Counted from the stretch's first letter, positions 44,026 through 56,155 are shown. The stretch: 64,000 bases of DNA from Xanthostigma xanthostigma (GCA_963575645.1 OY754472.1:4464001-4528000), one strand, 5' to 3'. Numbers and translations are program-made. The notes: a model not told the origin generated them from the sequence alone.

Positions 44026-44639
44026 TAATGTAAATCAAAATTGAAATGTAATTCTAAACAGATTAATTATCAACCCTCCACTGGACACGTGAATAATTCA
44101 AAATTTCTCGGTACAGTAAAAAAGACATTGCAGTGACTAGAGAATTAGTGTGTCGTAGATGAATAGAACACCAAACGTAACCGGAAGAACAAAAATTCGG
44201 TTATAGACTAGACTGACATTTAGGAAACGTTATATAAAAGCATCAAAACTAGAGAAAATAAAATTAATAGATTTTTTTTGAACATACAGTATATTGTATA
44301 AATCGAGTTTTTTCAATGGTGTTAAAAAACCACTAGTTACTCACGTGAAACATAAAAAATATAAAAAATCCACTTAGCTTGAAATAAATTGTTGTTGATA
44401 AAAATATTTCATTGATAAGAAAAATTAATTTGATTTGATTGTATGGAGAATTTATGTTTTCAATATATTTTTTAAGATGTTGCGGATATCAACTACTTAT
44501 AAATAATATTTTAATGCTTTTATTAAAGGTATTTTACAACTAAATTAAAATAAAAAAAAATTCGATTCTAGATTAACAGAAATGGAAATTATAGGTATAA
44601 CCTATATATTTAATAATTTCTATATGAACCATTGTATAT
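44026..44639. other. AT-rich spacer
   Basis: No feature recognised. Confidence 0.45.
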
Positions 44640-44900
44640 CTACTCAATGTGCGGTGAGTGAAAGCAGCAAAGCGTATCGAAAATATATCTGCGTCTCTTT
44701 CTTCGATGTAATTCCTCTATTTCAAATGTTTCTATGACGTTAACATGGGCGTACCCAGCTTTTGGCCCATGAGGGGGCAAGTAAGAAATTTCTTAAGCCG
44801 GGTCCCCGTGCTTGTTTTGCCCTCCTGGATTCGCCAGTGCTTACGGCTTAAAAAAAGACAGAAGTATTATATGTTTGCACCCTAATTGTTCGATTGCGAT
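44640..44900 (+). repeat. Repeat X, copy
   Basis: Matches 18,890-19,200 (caatgtgcggtgagtgaa, gggcgtacccagcttttggc, tatgtttgcaccctaat), with the stretch around ggattggttgatgtac deleted. Confidence 0.7.
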
Positions 44901-44949
44901 TGCGAACAAATCAGTCTACACCTGCTGCATGTTGAGATTTTCCGACATG

Positions 44950-45175
44950 TTTTTAGTGTTCCGTACCTTAAACGGAAAAAAGGAACCATTATAGGATCAC
45001 TTCGTTGTTCGTCTGTCTGTCTGTCAAGAGTCTTTTTCTCAGGAACGCGTGGAGATATCAAGTTGAAACTCATATAAAACTTCTAAATCAATGCAATCAA
45101 AAGATACGGTCATTTATGCCTCATATTTTGGCACTCACAAGGTGTGCGACTCCGACTCGCACTTGGCCGTTTTTT
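44950..45175 (+). mobile_element. RTE-type LINE 3' region
   Basis: Runs from gtgttccgtaccttaaacgg and cattataggatcacttcg to cgactccgactcgcacttgg and a T-run. The ending gactcgcacttggccg is characteristic of lepidopteran RTE elements. No coding part. Confidence 0.75.
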
Positions 45176-45442
45176 TTTTTAATAATTAGTTGTTATTCTA
45201 AACAGTTAATAGATCATAATATGAAGAACACAACAGCAAAAATTCCAGCATTCGACGTACGTGTTTCATTATTAGATCTGAAAGACACTAGCAGTTCACG
45301 AGACCATTTGTGGTTACTTGGTAGGTAATAAAAGGACAAGATCTGCATTAGGATTCTTAAACGTAAAAGAACGAAAAGAAGAAATCCTACATTAGAGGAG
45401 GCAATGTCCCACCAGGTCATTCATGCCGATCGACGACCTTAC

Positions 45443-45600
45443 CTCCCCCCGCCGGCACTCGCCCTAACAGTACGGTTGCGCGGGTTGCGCTTTTTGCTCG
45501 TCTCTCTCGCTCCCCAGCGCTTCGAACTGATGTTCTCTTTTTGACGCACCAATACACATGCACGTCTGTGACGTCATACGCGCAGATTTAATTCGACTGA
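45443..45600 (-). promoter_or_regulatory. GC-rich island, candidate distal IRS promoter with noncoding exon
   Basis: The minus strand has an initiator-like ATCAGTTC near 45,528 and, 86 nt later, a good splice donor GAG followed by GTAAGG at 45,442. The stretch between is GC- and CpG-rich, unlike its surroundings. Spliced to the acceptor at 42,445 it would give a noncoding first exon for IRS. This is inference only. Confidence 0.3.
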
Positions 45601-46159
45601 AAATTTTATATATGTACATTTTATTATGATGGCATATATGGATACTTGCTACTAGTGAACTGATTCTCACATTTTGGAAGAATCGATTCCAATACATTGA
45701 ACGACAACAAGTTCTAGATAAACACAGACATCAGTTAAATGTTATACAGTTTAATCAACAGTATATGTATTTTTAGAAAACACCTTTACGTTGCAAATAT
45801 TTATAACTTCCTTGCGAAAAAGTTTAAACTTGATGTACCTATTTAATATTATTTGTACCTACAGTAGACTATTTTTGTGACATTTGAATGAGACTGCTAT
45901 CTATATTATGACGTGAAAACGTCTATTATTATTGATAGCCGGACAAACTTTCTTGTATTACAAGATACCCTTAGTTTTCAATCGCTACTAACCACGAGAC
46001 TAATAATGCGTTAACAACGGGTGAGCCCACAACGGGTAGACTGTAGAGAATGTTTTTACGAGTTCGTCGCGCAGGGTTTGTTTTGCCTGTAACGTCATCG
46101 CACAAGAGTAGGCGTACGCGCGTGATAGTCATGAATTAGCTTTGTATAAAGTTTTAAGA
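45601..46159. other. Spacer, no gene recognised
   Basis: No feature recognised. Confidence 0.45.
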
Positions 46160-46459
46160 TAATAATAATAAGGCGTTTAACGTCCATTTCTCGACTTTAA
46201 TGTCATAACAGACGCCATTCGCGCCATAACTATTTTCCATCTATCACACTTCCCGTTAATTTCTACATTTTTTCAACTTCAACTCAATAGCAATGGGTGA
46301 ATGAAGGAATTTTACGATTTTGGGATAAGGTAGGCAAATTTTAAGCATAGGAGTTTGACAGGTAATCCGCCATGGCATTGAATAAGGAACCATCTTGATA
46401 TTTATCTGGAATTATTGAGGGAAACCATGGAAAACCTCAACAAGGTTGCCGGTACAGTA
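46160..46459 (-). mobile_element. SINE/LINE tail fragment, no tRNA head
   Basis: Matches 22,530-22,845 over about 300 bp, from the (AAT)n end through tcataacagacgccattcgc, gcataggagtttgacaggta and attattgagggaaaccatgg. It stops just before the tRNA-derived part, so it may be a 5'-truncated SINE or LINE copy. Confidence 0.8.
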
Positions 46460-46539
46460 ACTAAGCTTAAAAAGTCGAGTGCCGAGCGAAAGCGAGAGCT
46501 ACGGCAGCGTCGAAAAGGGAACATGGAACTAAAAAACCC

Positions 46540-46660
46540 AAACGTCTACGGATCATGTACAGGCGATACGGGAAACAGTAATACCAGATGTTTTCATGAA
46601 AAATTTACGGCGCGAACCCGAACTGCGCCTTTTTTTAGTTTTTATTTACTTATATGATAC
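46540..46660 (+). mobile_element. LINE 3' fragment, relative of 59,400
   Basis: Shares atcatgtacaggcgat, aaaatttacggcgcg and tttagtttttattta with 59,475-59,540. Short and degenerate. Confidence 0.45.
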
Positions 46661-47299
46661 CGATTTTGGCACCTGTTTGAAATCTATTTAAAAATGCAAA
46701 TTTTATGCCAATTCAAATGAAAATGTGGAAAATATTACACATATTCCAAAATCACAAACGCTGCAATTTTTGTACAATAACTAATGTTAGAAAAGCGGTA
46801 TAATAAAATATCGGTTAAATTATTTATTTATGGTAAAATAATGGTTGACATTTCATATAAATACTTATGAGTTTTGTTTTAATAGTCGAAGGTTAGATCA
46901 AATAACAATTTAAAATTGTTCATTTTAAAACGTTTGCTGCGACATCTCTTGACTGATTTAAAGTTTAGTGAGGTGTATATTTTTTCGAGTACAGATATAA
47001 ACCAAAGTTAACAAGAAATGACAGGATAGATGTCACTATTTCACGTGATGTTATTTTTACTGAACAGTAAACACTCTCGACTTTCTGTGCTCCTAATAAA
47101 ATGCGAAGATCGAGGTTGTGGACACGGCCGATTCCAACCAACCCAGAGGTTATTCAACTTCGGGTTGATAAACTCTGTATACAGTCGTTAAGTTTTGACC
47201 GCACTGAATATGCAATCAATGCATATTTTTTTTTGTTTTTTATGCATGTAAATGGCCCATTACAGGCCGGTGACGAGAGTCGGGCGGGAAAGTAACTAA
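46661..47299. other. Spacer, no gene recognised
   Basis: No feature recognised. Confidence 0.45.
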
Positions 47300-47723
47300 T
47301 CTATGAAATCACTGAACCGATTTTACAGTTTCATACACATATTATGTGTCTCTATGAAATAAAGTCGATTTATTATTATTATTATTATTATTATTAATGA
47401 AATTTTGTTAATGTGTCTTGCTTGGTGCAACTTACGCATAGGATATATAGTTTTTATTAAATATTTTGTACAAAATTTCGGTGTTTTCTCAAAAAAAAAC
47501 GCATGTGATAGAATTTACTCAATGCTATTAGTTCAGAAGCAAACAAAAAACTGTTTTAGTGCCAAATAGCGACATCTGTTAGATTTTGCTCAACGCCATT
47601 AGTTCAGAAGCGAATCTGATAGAATTTGCTCAAAGCTATTAATTTAGACCCCGGGCCGCAAATGAAATACATTTAGTAGAATTATATCTATCGCACCCGG
47701 GTGAAACCGGGACGGACCGCTAG
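47300..47723 (+). mobile_element. Helitron, short family, 5' end replaced
   Basis: Contains atgaaatcactgaaccgatt, tgtcttgcttggtgcaactt, attttgtacaaaat and gaaaccgggacggaccgCTAG before host T. The canonical 5' end is missing. An (ATT)n microsatellite has expanded inside it. Confidence 0.75.
47369..47396. repeat. (ATT)n microsatellite
   Basis: About nine ATT units lie within the Helitron, where related copies have none. Confidence 0.85.
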
Positions 47724-49435
47724 TAATAAATAAAAAATATATTCAATATTTTTAAATTTAATATTTCATATTACCCCGGCTATGCACGAATTAACGATTT
47801 TGTGAACAGTCCAATATTATATTTCGTGCGTTACTGTAAAACTCGCTGGCGCTCCTCTTAAAAATAGTGTCTCAAAGACTGTCCTTCGTATTTGTAATTA
47901 CATTTATGATCAAGGTATAATAAAATATTAACAGAACATGTTCTTCTAAAATTGCATATTGTGAACATGCCTTTATATATACAATAATAAATTCAATATA
48001 ATATTTTTATTACGTAGTAATATTAATATGACGACTACGAGGACGTCACATCCAGGGTACAACGTCACCTAACAGCACGGTGCACGTCAATGTGGCTAGT
48101 GCGACGGTCAGGATCACACGTTGTACAAGTATTAGGAATCCAGAACGGCGAACAGATACGGTTAGCTATAATACAGAATAATACCTTCCGTATGTAATGT
48201 AAGCCTATTAATAAATTTGCCATTAACCAGCGCATCTTAACGACTATTTTCTAAGAATTTTTAACAGATTTAAAGGAGCTCTCTAATAATATTTATTCAT
48301 TCTTCTCTATTTTACGTCAAAATTGTTCAATTTAATCTGTTCTCCTAATTACAAATTTATTATAAACCACCGCAATTTTGTGTAAAACGGATGGCAAAGA
48401 TATTTTTTTAAAATATCAGGGAAATTGTTAATATTATTTTCTGCACACCCCCCTATAAAACAGCAACTTTTCATACCTTGATAAAAAGACCCAACTTAAA
48501 CTATTAAAAATTACTTTTTCCTTAAATTTCAAGGTTTATTTAAAAAAAAAAATATTTTTTTTTTATTATAAAATGATGCCAGTAATAGTATTTTCGGAGT
48601 TGGCATTTTTCTTTCTTTGTCGTAAAAGAGATATAAAATTATAATGGTTTATTAAAAAAATAATAAAATACACGTAAAAACCTCCCCCAGGACATGCATT
48701 CCTAATCATAGGTGGAAGTAATATGAATTTGGCTTTTAAATAGGTAACAGAAAATCCAAACATATGTGTAATAATTTTACGGTCTATAATTTATTTTTTA
48801 ATTTTTTATCATTATCCCATTTAAAAAGCACCAAGATAATAAGATTACTTTATTCTTGTGTAAAAAAGTATGACGCACAAGCAAAAACCATGCTCATAGT
48901 CAATATATGAGTTCGCAATACCAGGAGTACAGGTTCCACGAGATGTGTATGTTACAGTCTAGAACACATTCAGCTGATAGTTGTATAGCGCTCAGTACTG
49001 GACTCTAAAATTGTGAAGAACTAAGATAAATCATTTTAGTTTGAAGTTTTTGACAGATATCTAGCCTTTTGTTTATAACCAACAAACTGTAAGACTGTTC
49101 AGAACGTTGTCTATTTATTACAATGGTGGTCGTCCATGCTCGAAATTCGACCGTAATTCATTAAATTTCTAAGTTTGAACGTTATTGAGGTTCTTTTGTC
49201 TTTATATGGATTTCTCCTGAATCGATTTTACCGGTGTTAATTCGTACACATCGTGATGAAACCTATAATATAGTGTACTTCCTGTCATTAAAACGAAGAG
49301 AACGATGTGTATGTTTAATCACAATTTGTGCGAATTAACACACTCAAATCGATACAACACCGTCCCTTATTTATTAAATAGATTTATATAACAAAATATT
49401 AAATATCAAACCAGACTTAAAAATTATTGGTTACT
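47724..49435. other. Spacer, no gene recognised
   Basis: Around 48,920-48,990 (gagttcgcaatacc ... gatgtgtatgttacagtcta) there is a weak resemblance to the unit repeated at 50.8-59.1 kb. The block at 49,140-49,200 recurs at 17,850-17,890. No gene seen. Confidence 0.4.
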
Positions 49436-49520
49436 AGCTGCTCCCCGCGGCTCCACGCGCGATTGTGATGAAACACGGTATAGCGACAACAGTAGTGGAG
49501 GCGGAGCCTTTGGCTATATA
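49436..49520 (-). mobile_element. Helitron 3' end fragment
   Basis: In reverse it ends gagccgcggggagcagCTAG next to host T, a typical Helitron 3' terminus of another subfamily. The 5' part was not found. Confidence 0.5.
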
Positions 49521-50844
49521 TTAATATACCAAACAAACCTTTTATATAATATTATAGACAACAGCAGTGATCTGTGTATTAATAGGCCGAGTGATCTAGG
49601 ACGACGGATTTGTGTGATTACAAAATATGGAATATCTCAAATAATTTGCTACATTAGTCATTTTTATTTTTTATTCTTCGTACACTTATCTAAACAAATA
49701 ATTGGAACAGAACAAATTTGCCTACTTATAAAAACAATTTTTAGGGGCGGCGGCGGAAAGTCATCTATTACTTAAGAAATGAGCAAATCCGGCACTGGAG
49801 AATAGAGATAATCTCTCTCAAGCTAAAAACTACTGAAATTATATACTAAATATTTCTTACACTTTATGCACTCCTAATCAATTACTGGCTAAACTCAGTT
49901 TAAATCTAGGATTTGGACGAGATAGAGAGGATTTAAATAAAATAAATAACCAACATTGATGGTTTTGTATTTTATTTTTTTTGTACCAGCCCCTTTAAAA
50001 TAGCTGCTTTATATAATATACAGGTATGTCAAGTGACTCATTACAAACAAGCGCGGTAAAGTAAAACAAACTGGTCTATACATTGTAAATCATTATGTTG
50101 CAAAAAGAAGACAAAAATGTCCGCAACGTCCAATGCTGGCTATACTTTATAGTATAGTCTAAGGCGGCTCTAAGCCCTAGGTTATACTAAAAAGCCGCCA
50201 TTTTTTCATGATTGCTTCTCCATTCTGTGCGTTGTATAGGTTTGTATCAAAGCTTAGGTTTTCCGGTTGTCTCTTTTTGTCCCTAATACTGCAAAGCTCG
50301 TGTTGTTCACATAAGATCAGATATCATTGAATAATAAAAAGTTGATCAAGGAAATAAGAAAACATTTTTTTTGTATTCCGCAGCGTGGATATACTGTTGT
50401 CTGTTCTTGCACTAATACAAACGTGAAAAGAGGATGGGAAGCGTACACGCGCACCGCCATTTTATGTGCAAACCCATAGATCTAAGTGCAAGTCAGATGG
50501 CAGATATATTTTTCGGCTTCGGTTTTTTTGTCTCTATGCTTTTTTAGAGTCCACGCAGTTCGTAATATTGCAGTTCTTCTGTCCACACGTAGAGTCTTGA
50601 ACGGCATAGGAAAAGCCACAAAATGCCGAGTTTATTGAAATTAAAACACCTCCAATATAATATTATGAAAAATGAAAAAAACGAGCAATCTTAATTATAT
50701 TTTGCTTACAAAACAAATTTTAAAAGTTTAAAAGACATTTAGTTGAATAAAAAATTTTCGTATCTGAATAAATTAAATAAATTATGCGAATTTTATTCGT
50801 ACAAATAAATAATAAGTTAATATGGCCACGTTGTTTACACATCT
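49521..50844. other. Spacer, no gene recognised
   Basis: gtctaaggcggctctaag near 50,158 and cggttgtctctttttgtccc near 50,260 are not repeated elsewhere. No coding feature recognised. Confidence 0.4.
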
Positions 50845-50980
50845 GCGGAGGCTCCATATTGAAATATGATTGTAGCAAAGAGCTCAGAACTTAGTGGAGG
50901 TATTTACTGCAAAATATTATGGAGTTACGTTGTTCTTGCATAAAAGTGTCTGTTTACAGATTAGGGTCACAGCAGTGTGA
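50845..50980 (+). repeat. Local unit copy 1 (unrecognised ~130-bp family)
   Basis: Contains agctcagaacttagtggagg, ttgttcttgcataaaagtgt and ctgtttacagattagg, in the order seen in six further copies up to 59,125. This is the most diverged copy. It carries a stop in the frame that is open in copies 3 and 5, which argues against a coding exon. Confidence 0.6.
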
Positions 50981-51439
50981 AGAGGCATTTACTTATTGTA
51001 TAATATTATCTTTTTATGCCACTTCATAAAAACCTGTATGTTTACCTTTCACGTGGATCCCATTCTTCGCAACGTAGAACAACAAGATATTATGTACAAA
51101 AATGTTTTGCTACACCCACGGAGTGTTCTCCATTTTATTTAAAAATAGCGGTTATTTGTAGCATGACTACTGTTCTTTCCCAGTTCTACAATGCCTAGAC
51201 TCTAGTTACTATAGAAACCTTCTTATCGGAATATTTCTTGAACACTCTTTTAACCAGAGCACTTCGCGTCCTGAGGCCGAATTCTACGTCAAAATACACT
51301 ACTAAAAGTCTGTAGGATGGCCACAACCAGATTCTCCAAAATTTTCGATACAAGAAGATGGTCTAAGCCCTAAGGTCTTCATATAGAAATTTAATAAACT
51401 AGCTGGACAAAATTCGGTAAGGCATTGAGAGACTACGAC

Positions 51440-51580
51440 GGGAGTGCCTAGCATTCATTTTTGATTGTGACTTGAATCAAGATCCTAGAGCCCGACAGAG
51501 GTTTGTTGTTTGTTGAATTAGATCTACACTTCCACTAAAGTGTCTGCTGAAAAATTAGGACAGCAGACTAGGAAACAGGT
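51440..51580 (+). repeat. Local unit copy 2
   Basis: Contains agcattcatttttgattgtg, gaattagatctacacttcca and the stem-loop gtctgctg...cagcagac. Closest to copy 4; the similarity extends upstream (ggacaaaatt..ggcattgagag). Confidence 0.7.
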
Positions 51581-52384
51581 AACCTTGCTACGAATTACAA
51601 TGCAAAGATTTATTTTATCTTGCGACGTAGGGTTAATTATTTCTACTGCAGTAGTTACCTACATGTTGGTACTCATAAGTCATAGAAGATACGAAGCGAG
51701 CTATTTTTGACTTGATCGAGGACAATAAATAAATAAAGAAATGGTTCATTGGAGTAGAAGCTCAGTACTTACACAAATTTCTTAAGTTGGGAAAATTAGA
51801 AATTTTCCATTTGCAAAACCACCAATAAAATTATTGCCTGATGATGCTGTACAAAGAAGTATTTTTTGTGAAACAATGATGAAAAAAATCACTTAGAACA
51901 ACATTATTTTCAATAATAAGTAAGTTATTTTTCCAGAAATCTAAATACTGGAGCATAGAGAATTTATATCTTTTGCATTATTTATTTATTTTATAATTGT
52001 ACACATTTTCAGCAATAATTAAATAATAAAATTCAACGGTTTTAAAAGCTCAATGTTTGAAATGGACTGATAAATGATTATAGTAGGTCCATTCTTAATT
52101 GATGGAAATATCGGTTCAAGAAGGAGTAATATCAATATTAAATTAAATGGGCGTCAATGTTGACAATGTCTGATGCCAGCTGCAAGATGACGCCCCTCAA
52201 AACGTTAGAACCTTTTCGATTAGTGTGTTTTTGTAACGATTAATAGGCCCCGTCACAAGATAAATGCCTTACAATCACGATCTTCTAATCTGGCACCCAA
52301 TACAATATTGCTTACATTTAAACTTACAAAAACGCTCAATTAATAAAAATATTTAAAACTGTTGAAACTAAAAGAAGTGAAGAA
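51581..52384. other. Spacer between unit copies
   Basis: AT-rich, no feature recognised. Confidence 0.4.
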
Positions 52385-52528
52385 GAAGTGCTACATCATA
52401 TTTTTTAGTATCCCTAGACTTAAGAACTCAGCAATCGGAAGAGGTTTTGTCAATTGATGTTGGACTTACATCACTCTTGCACCAAGATATCTGTTTATGT
52501 ATTAGGGATGCAGAACAGCTGGAATGAT
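52385..52528 (+). repeat. Local unit copy 3
   Basis: About 90% identical by eye to copy 5: gtgctacatcatatttt, agacttaagaactcagcaa, tgatgttggacttacatcac and agatatctgtttatgtat. A frame of about 45 codons is open across copies 3 and 5. Confidence 0.8.
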
Positions 52529-53124
52529 TATAATGTTTGGTATTGTATACGGCCATCCCGGTGAATTAATTACATATTGGAAGGTATTTCTAGACAACTG
52601 AAAACAGCTCATGCATTATGCAGAATGGGAAGAACTATGGCGATGAACGTTCAACAACAATAGAATACAACTCCAACCCATGGGCTACACCTTGCTAAAA
52701 TAAAAGAAAAAACGAAACTACAATAGGTAGCTCGAATATGTGAAGGACATAGGTATACTATATCCATGCACACCTCCTGAAAAGAGAATCTCCATCAAAA
52801 TGCTAATCATGCAATTATGCAACAATACAACTAAATTAATAATATTATATAGAATCACGTTAAACTTACCAAACATGAAACAATTTATGACATCCTTTAC
52901 GACAATCACTCCTATACAATATTTCAAAATTCTATTTTTTTAAGACATGCAGACAGATCAAATGGAATGCTAGAACCTGAAATAATAATTATCCTATTAC
53001 AAATAACAATATAAAATATTAAACCTCGCATATTTCAATTTTTCCCTTTATTATTTTGGCTGTTTCAGATGAAATTCATTTTGAAAACTTTTGGTTTGGT
53101 TAGAATTGACTAAAGACACGAGAT
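52529..53124. other. Spacer between unit copies
   Basis: Two short frames overlap antisense near 52,718-52,943; neither is recognisable. Confidence 0.4.
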
Positions 53125-53410
53125 TAGAAACGCTGCTAGATTTGCCTACTAGTTTTCTAGCGTTGGTTTTCTTGATCAATTAAAATTTTTATTTATTTAG
53201 TTTAAATCAATTTTCATAGAAAGGTAATAAAAAGAGTAAATTATCTTGAGCTTGAGCATCCAGACACCTGAGGTGTCTTGTTTTTGATAAACTCATTGAT
53301 GTCAGGTGTCTAAAATCCTCACTGGATAGATTCTGGTCGCGGGCCGTATGGAGATGACTTAGGACTGGATACGGCCTGTGGGCCGTATCTTTGGCATTAT
53401 AGTTAATTAT
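53125..53410 (-). repeat. Repeat Y end plus a relative of the 33,454 hAT
   Basis: 53,125-53,180 is a reverse match to repeat Y (ctagatttgcctactagttt). 53,210-53,410 is a reverse relative of 33,454-33,620 (aaattatcttgagcttgag, atcctcactggatagatt, ggccgtatctttggc), without a visible target duplication. Confidence 0.6.
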
Positions 53411-53453
53411 TTTGTTGGCATTCTAGTATACTGGTACCTATAAGCAATCTATA

Positions 53454-53735
53454 TCTATACCAATATATATAAAGCTTAAGAGTTTGTTTGTTTGTTTGAT
53501 TGAACGTGCTAATCTCAGGAACTACTGGTTCGACTTGAAAAATTATTTTTGTGTTGGATAGTCCATTTATCGAGGAAGGCTATAGGCTATATAAAACCAC
53601 GCTACGACCAATAGGAGCGGAGCATCAATGAAAAATGTTGCAAAATATAACTCAAAATTTGTCCGTCCGACAAAAACTTTTGAACGGTAACTCCGATCAT
53701 CATGAAATTTGGACACAATATTCATCTCGGTAAAT
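53454..53735 (+). mobile_element. Helitron, 3'-truncated; carries the MITE empty site
   Basis: Starts A^TCTATACCAATATATATAA, contains ggttcgacttgaaaa, gcggagcatcaatgaaaaat and acttttgaacggtaactccg, then breaks off after catctcggtaaa. It reads ggctataggctatat where the copy at 12,789 holds the MITE. Confidence 0.8.
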
Positions 53736-53864
53736 AATTGACACAATATTTATAAAAACGGTTTTTGAAGGAAAAACTTTAACTAGGATCTTTTCAGATG
53801 ATATTTTCTAACCTAGATTGGACAAAATCCTATAGGGATTCAGAGTGATCATTTTTTGTTGTGC

Positions 53865-53998
53865 TGTGGTGGTGCGTAGCATTCATTTTTGTCTGTGACT
53901 TGTATCAGGGTTTTAGAATCCAAGAGAGGTAATTTTTATTATTGAATTAGATCTACTCTTCCACTAATATGTCTGCTGACAGATTAGGATAGCAGACT
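53865..53998 (+). repeat. Local unit copy 4
   Basis: Contains ggtgcgtagcattcattttt, gaattagatctactcttcca and the stem-loop gtctgctgacag...agcagac. Closest to copy 2. Confidence 0.7.
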
Positions 53999-54034
53999 TC
54001 AAAATAGGGCAACCATGCAACAAATTCTACTAAT

Positions 54035-54260
54035 ATTATAAAGAGGTAAAGTTTGTAAGTTTGGGTGTAGGCGGTAATCTCCGAAACTACTCATCCGATA
54101 TCAAAAATTATTCACCAATATTTATAATGGACCTTCAGGATGGACATATAGATTATATATTATCGCGTTAAAATAAAAGCGCTTTTCATGGAGACCAATT
54201 TTGCAACTCAAGTCGACGAAGAAACGGTGGCAATTTATACAAATTCGGGCGAGTAACTAA
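54035..54260 (+). mobile_element. Helitron-like element of the GGAGACCAAT family
   Basis: Follows 38,740-38,925 (ccgaaactactcatccga, ttcaccaatattta, tggagaccaat, aaattcgggcga), ending without a clear CTAG. Confidence 0.6.
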
Positions 54261-54660
54261 TAAAACACATTTTGAAGCCATATTTCTTGTCCTTTAATGG
54301 AATAGGAAAATATGTTATTTGTGATATTTCGAAAATGTCGACCAAAATCAGACAAAATACATTTCTGATATTTTTCTTTCTATTAAAATAAAAAATCATA
54401 ACTGTTTTTTAATCATATGTTATTTTTTTAAGAAGAATCTGAAGCATTTGGGTCACAAAAATGTAATAATTTTGTCTGCTTCTTCTAATTTGAACAAGCA
54501 CATATAGGTATATTTTTTTATTTATTTACTTTCGAAATTAAACTTCTTTTGGCACGGTAGGGAAAAATCGATCCACGAGATTCAAAGTGTAACGAAACGT
54601 TGCAATGCATACATTATAAAATTCGGCCATACAACGTTGTACTATTATAGTGAGGTGAAA
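54261..54660. other. AT-rich spacer
   Basis: No feature recognised. Confidence 0.4.
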
Positions 54661-54725
54661 AGTATAGTGGCTGCCCTCGTAATCTAAAGGTCGTAGTTTC
54701 GATTCCGGCGCGGCGGTCGGTGTAT
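54661..54725 (+). tRNA. tRNA-Thr(CGU)-like relic
   Basis: Contains an anticodon-loop-like CTCGTAATCT, the variable segment AAAGGTCG and a B-box-like GTTTCGATTCC, followed by T runs. The stems do not pair properly and the 5' half is poor, so this is a tRNA pseudogene or SINE head rather than a functional gene. Confidence 0.35.
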
Positions 54726-54789
54726 ATTTATTTTTTTGTTTTTTTTTTACAATTACACCAATTTTCCATCTGTAGTGTGTAGTTTAAAT

Positions 54790-54960
54790 ACATAGTCTTC
54801 TTTTTAGTGTTACGTGCAAACGAAACTTTATACGGAATCACTTTGGTGTCAAATTTGAAGTTTGGCACAGATATAAATATGAGTGTGCTGGCCCAATCAC
54901 AAACGTGAAGTATAAAAAGATGAATTTTGACTCTGGGAGTTAATTTCAAGGGATAAAATG
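54790..54960 (+). mobile_element. Probable RTE-type LINE 3' fragment
   Basis: tttttagtgttacgtgcaaa, ggaatcactttggtgtc and a downstream gtgctggcccaatcacaaac resemble degenerate RTE 3' regions. The identity is weak. Confidence 0.35.
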
Positions 54961-55404
54961 GGAAATGAATGATTTTTCAAGGGTATCGTTTAATGTGTCA
55001 AATTAAAGTTTATGGAAGCATGAATACAACAATACATGAAATCATTTTTTAACAGTTTTTGATGAAAAACGTTTAGCAATTGCTTATCCCCTGCTCATGT
55101 CAGGTGAAGGATCGCTCAGAAAAATCTGAAAAAAGTCATGAACATTGAGAATTAGGTATAGATTGAAGGAAAATTATCAGGATTGAAAATTAGCCCGATT
55201 AATTGTTATAATCAATTTAATTGTTTATTTCTTTATAAGTTGCAGAAAAGTTGGAACACTCAAGTGACCAGCTGATGGCACGGAATACTAATTGTGCAAG
55301 TATAACTTGCACTCGACCGATTTTTTTGATGAATGGAACTAGTCTCTGTAATTTGCATAATATCATAAGAATTATAAAAGGAGTTGTAGAATTTATCTCG
55401 TCCT

Positions 55405-55550
55405 CATGGGTGCTACATCATATTTTTCAGTATCTCTAGACTTAAGAACTCAGCAACCGGCAGAGGTTGTGTCAATTGATGTTGGACTTACATCACTCTT
55501 GCACCAAGATATCTGTTTATGTATCAGGGAAGCAGAACAGCTGTAATGAT
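55405..55550 (+). repeat. Local unit copy 5
   Basis: Close match to copy 3. An ATG at 55,407 opens a 45-codon frame through the unit to a TAA; copy 3 keeps the same frame without the ATG. The stem tctgttt...aagcaga is present. Confidence 0.8.
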
Positions 55551-55643
55551 TATTGTTTCGTGTTCCCAGTGAAATAAAGTCTCGATGCTGACTCAGACTG
55601 CTGATGTTCGAATTTTGAACATTTCCTTTTATTTTATTAGTTT

Positions 55644-55854
55644 TTAATTAATTAATTACTTATTAAAAAATAAAGGATAGCTACTTCTTAGCACAACAGT
55701 TTTATTAGCGGATGTACATTTCGGGAGCGATGCTCTCATCTTTTAGTGTTTACTGAAGATGAGAGCATAGCTCCCGAAATGTACATCCGCTAATAAAACT
55801 GTTGTGGTAAGAAGTAGCTATCCTTTATTTTTTAATAAGTAATTAATTAATTAA
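55644..55854. repeat. 211-bp near-perfect palindrome
   Basis: Centred at 55,749, with arms of about 100 bp: ttaattaattaattacttat, aaggatagctacttctta, ttttattagcggatgtacat and tttcgggagc mirrored on the right with very few mismatches. The loop is about 12 nt. It would form a long hairpin. No coding sequence. A foldback element or a fresh inverted duplication is likely. Confidence 0.9.
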
Positions 55855-55896
55855 CCACATTAATTAATTTCAACCACAGTGCTGATACATTTTAAT

Positions 55897-56155
55897 TACA
55901 TAAAAACACAGATAAATTCCAAGCAAGCAGCTTTGACGTTATACGTAAAAACACGAATGACAGCTGTTCGCGACTATTAGCTAAAATGTAATAGGGTTGC
56001 TATGGATACGACATCTAAACAACAGTTAATAGGTGATTTTTTTACTGCCGCCCGAACGTACGTACTTCCCGCATCAGTGCGTATAATCCCACCAATGCGT
56101 AAATGTTAGACTTTCTGCCTTACAATTGATGCCGAAAGTATGTACTTTCGATCGA
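55897..56155 (+). repeat. Copy of the 4204 repeat
   Basis: Matches 4204-4460. After tttcgatcgag the hAT at 56,164 interrupts it, and the repeat appears to resume at 56,878 (gaagaaaa). Confidence 0.8.
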
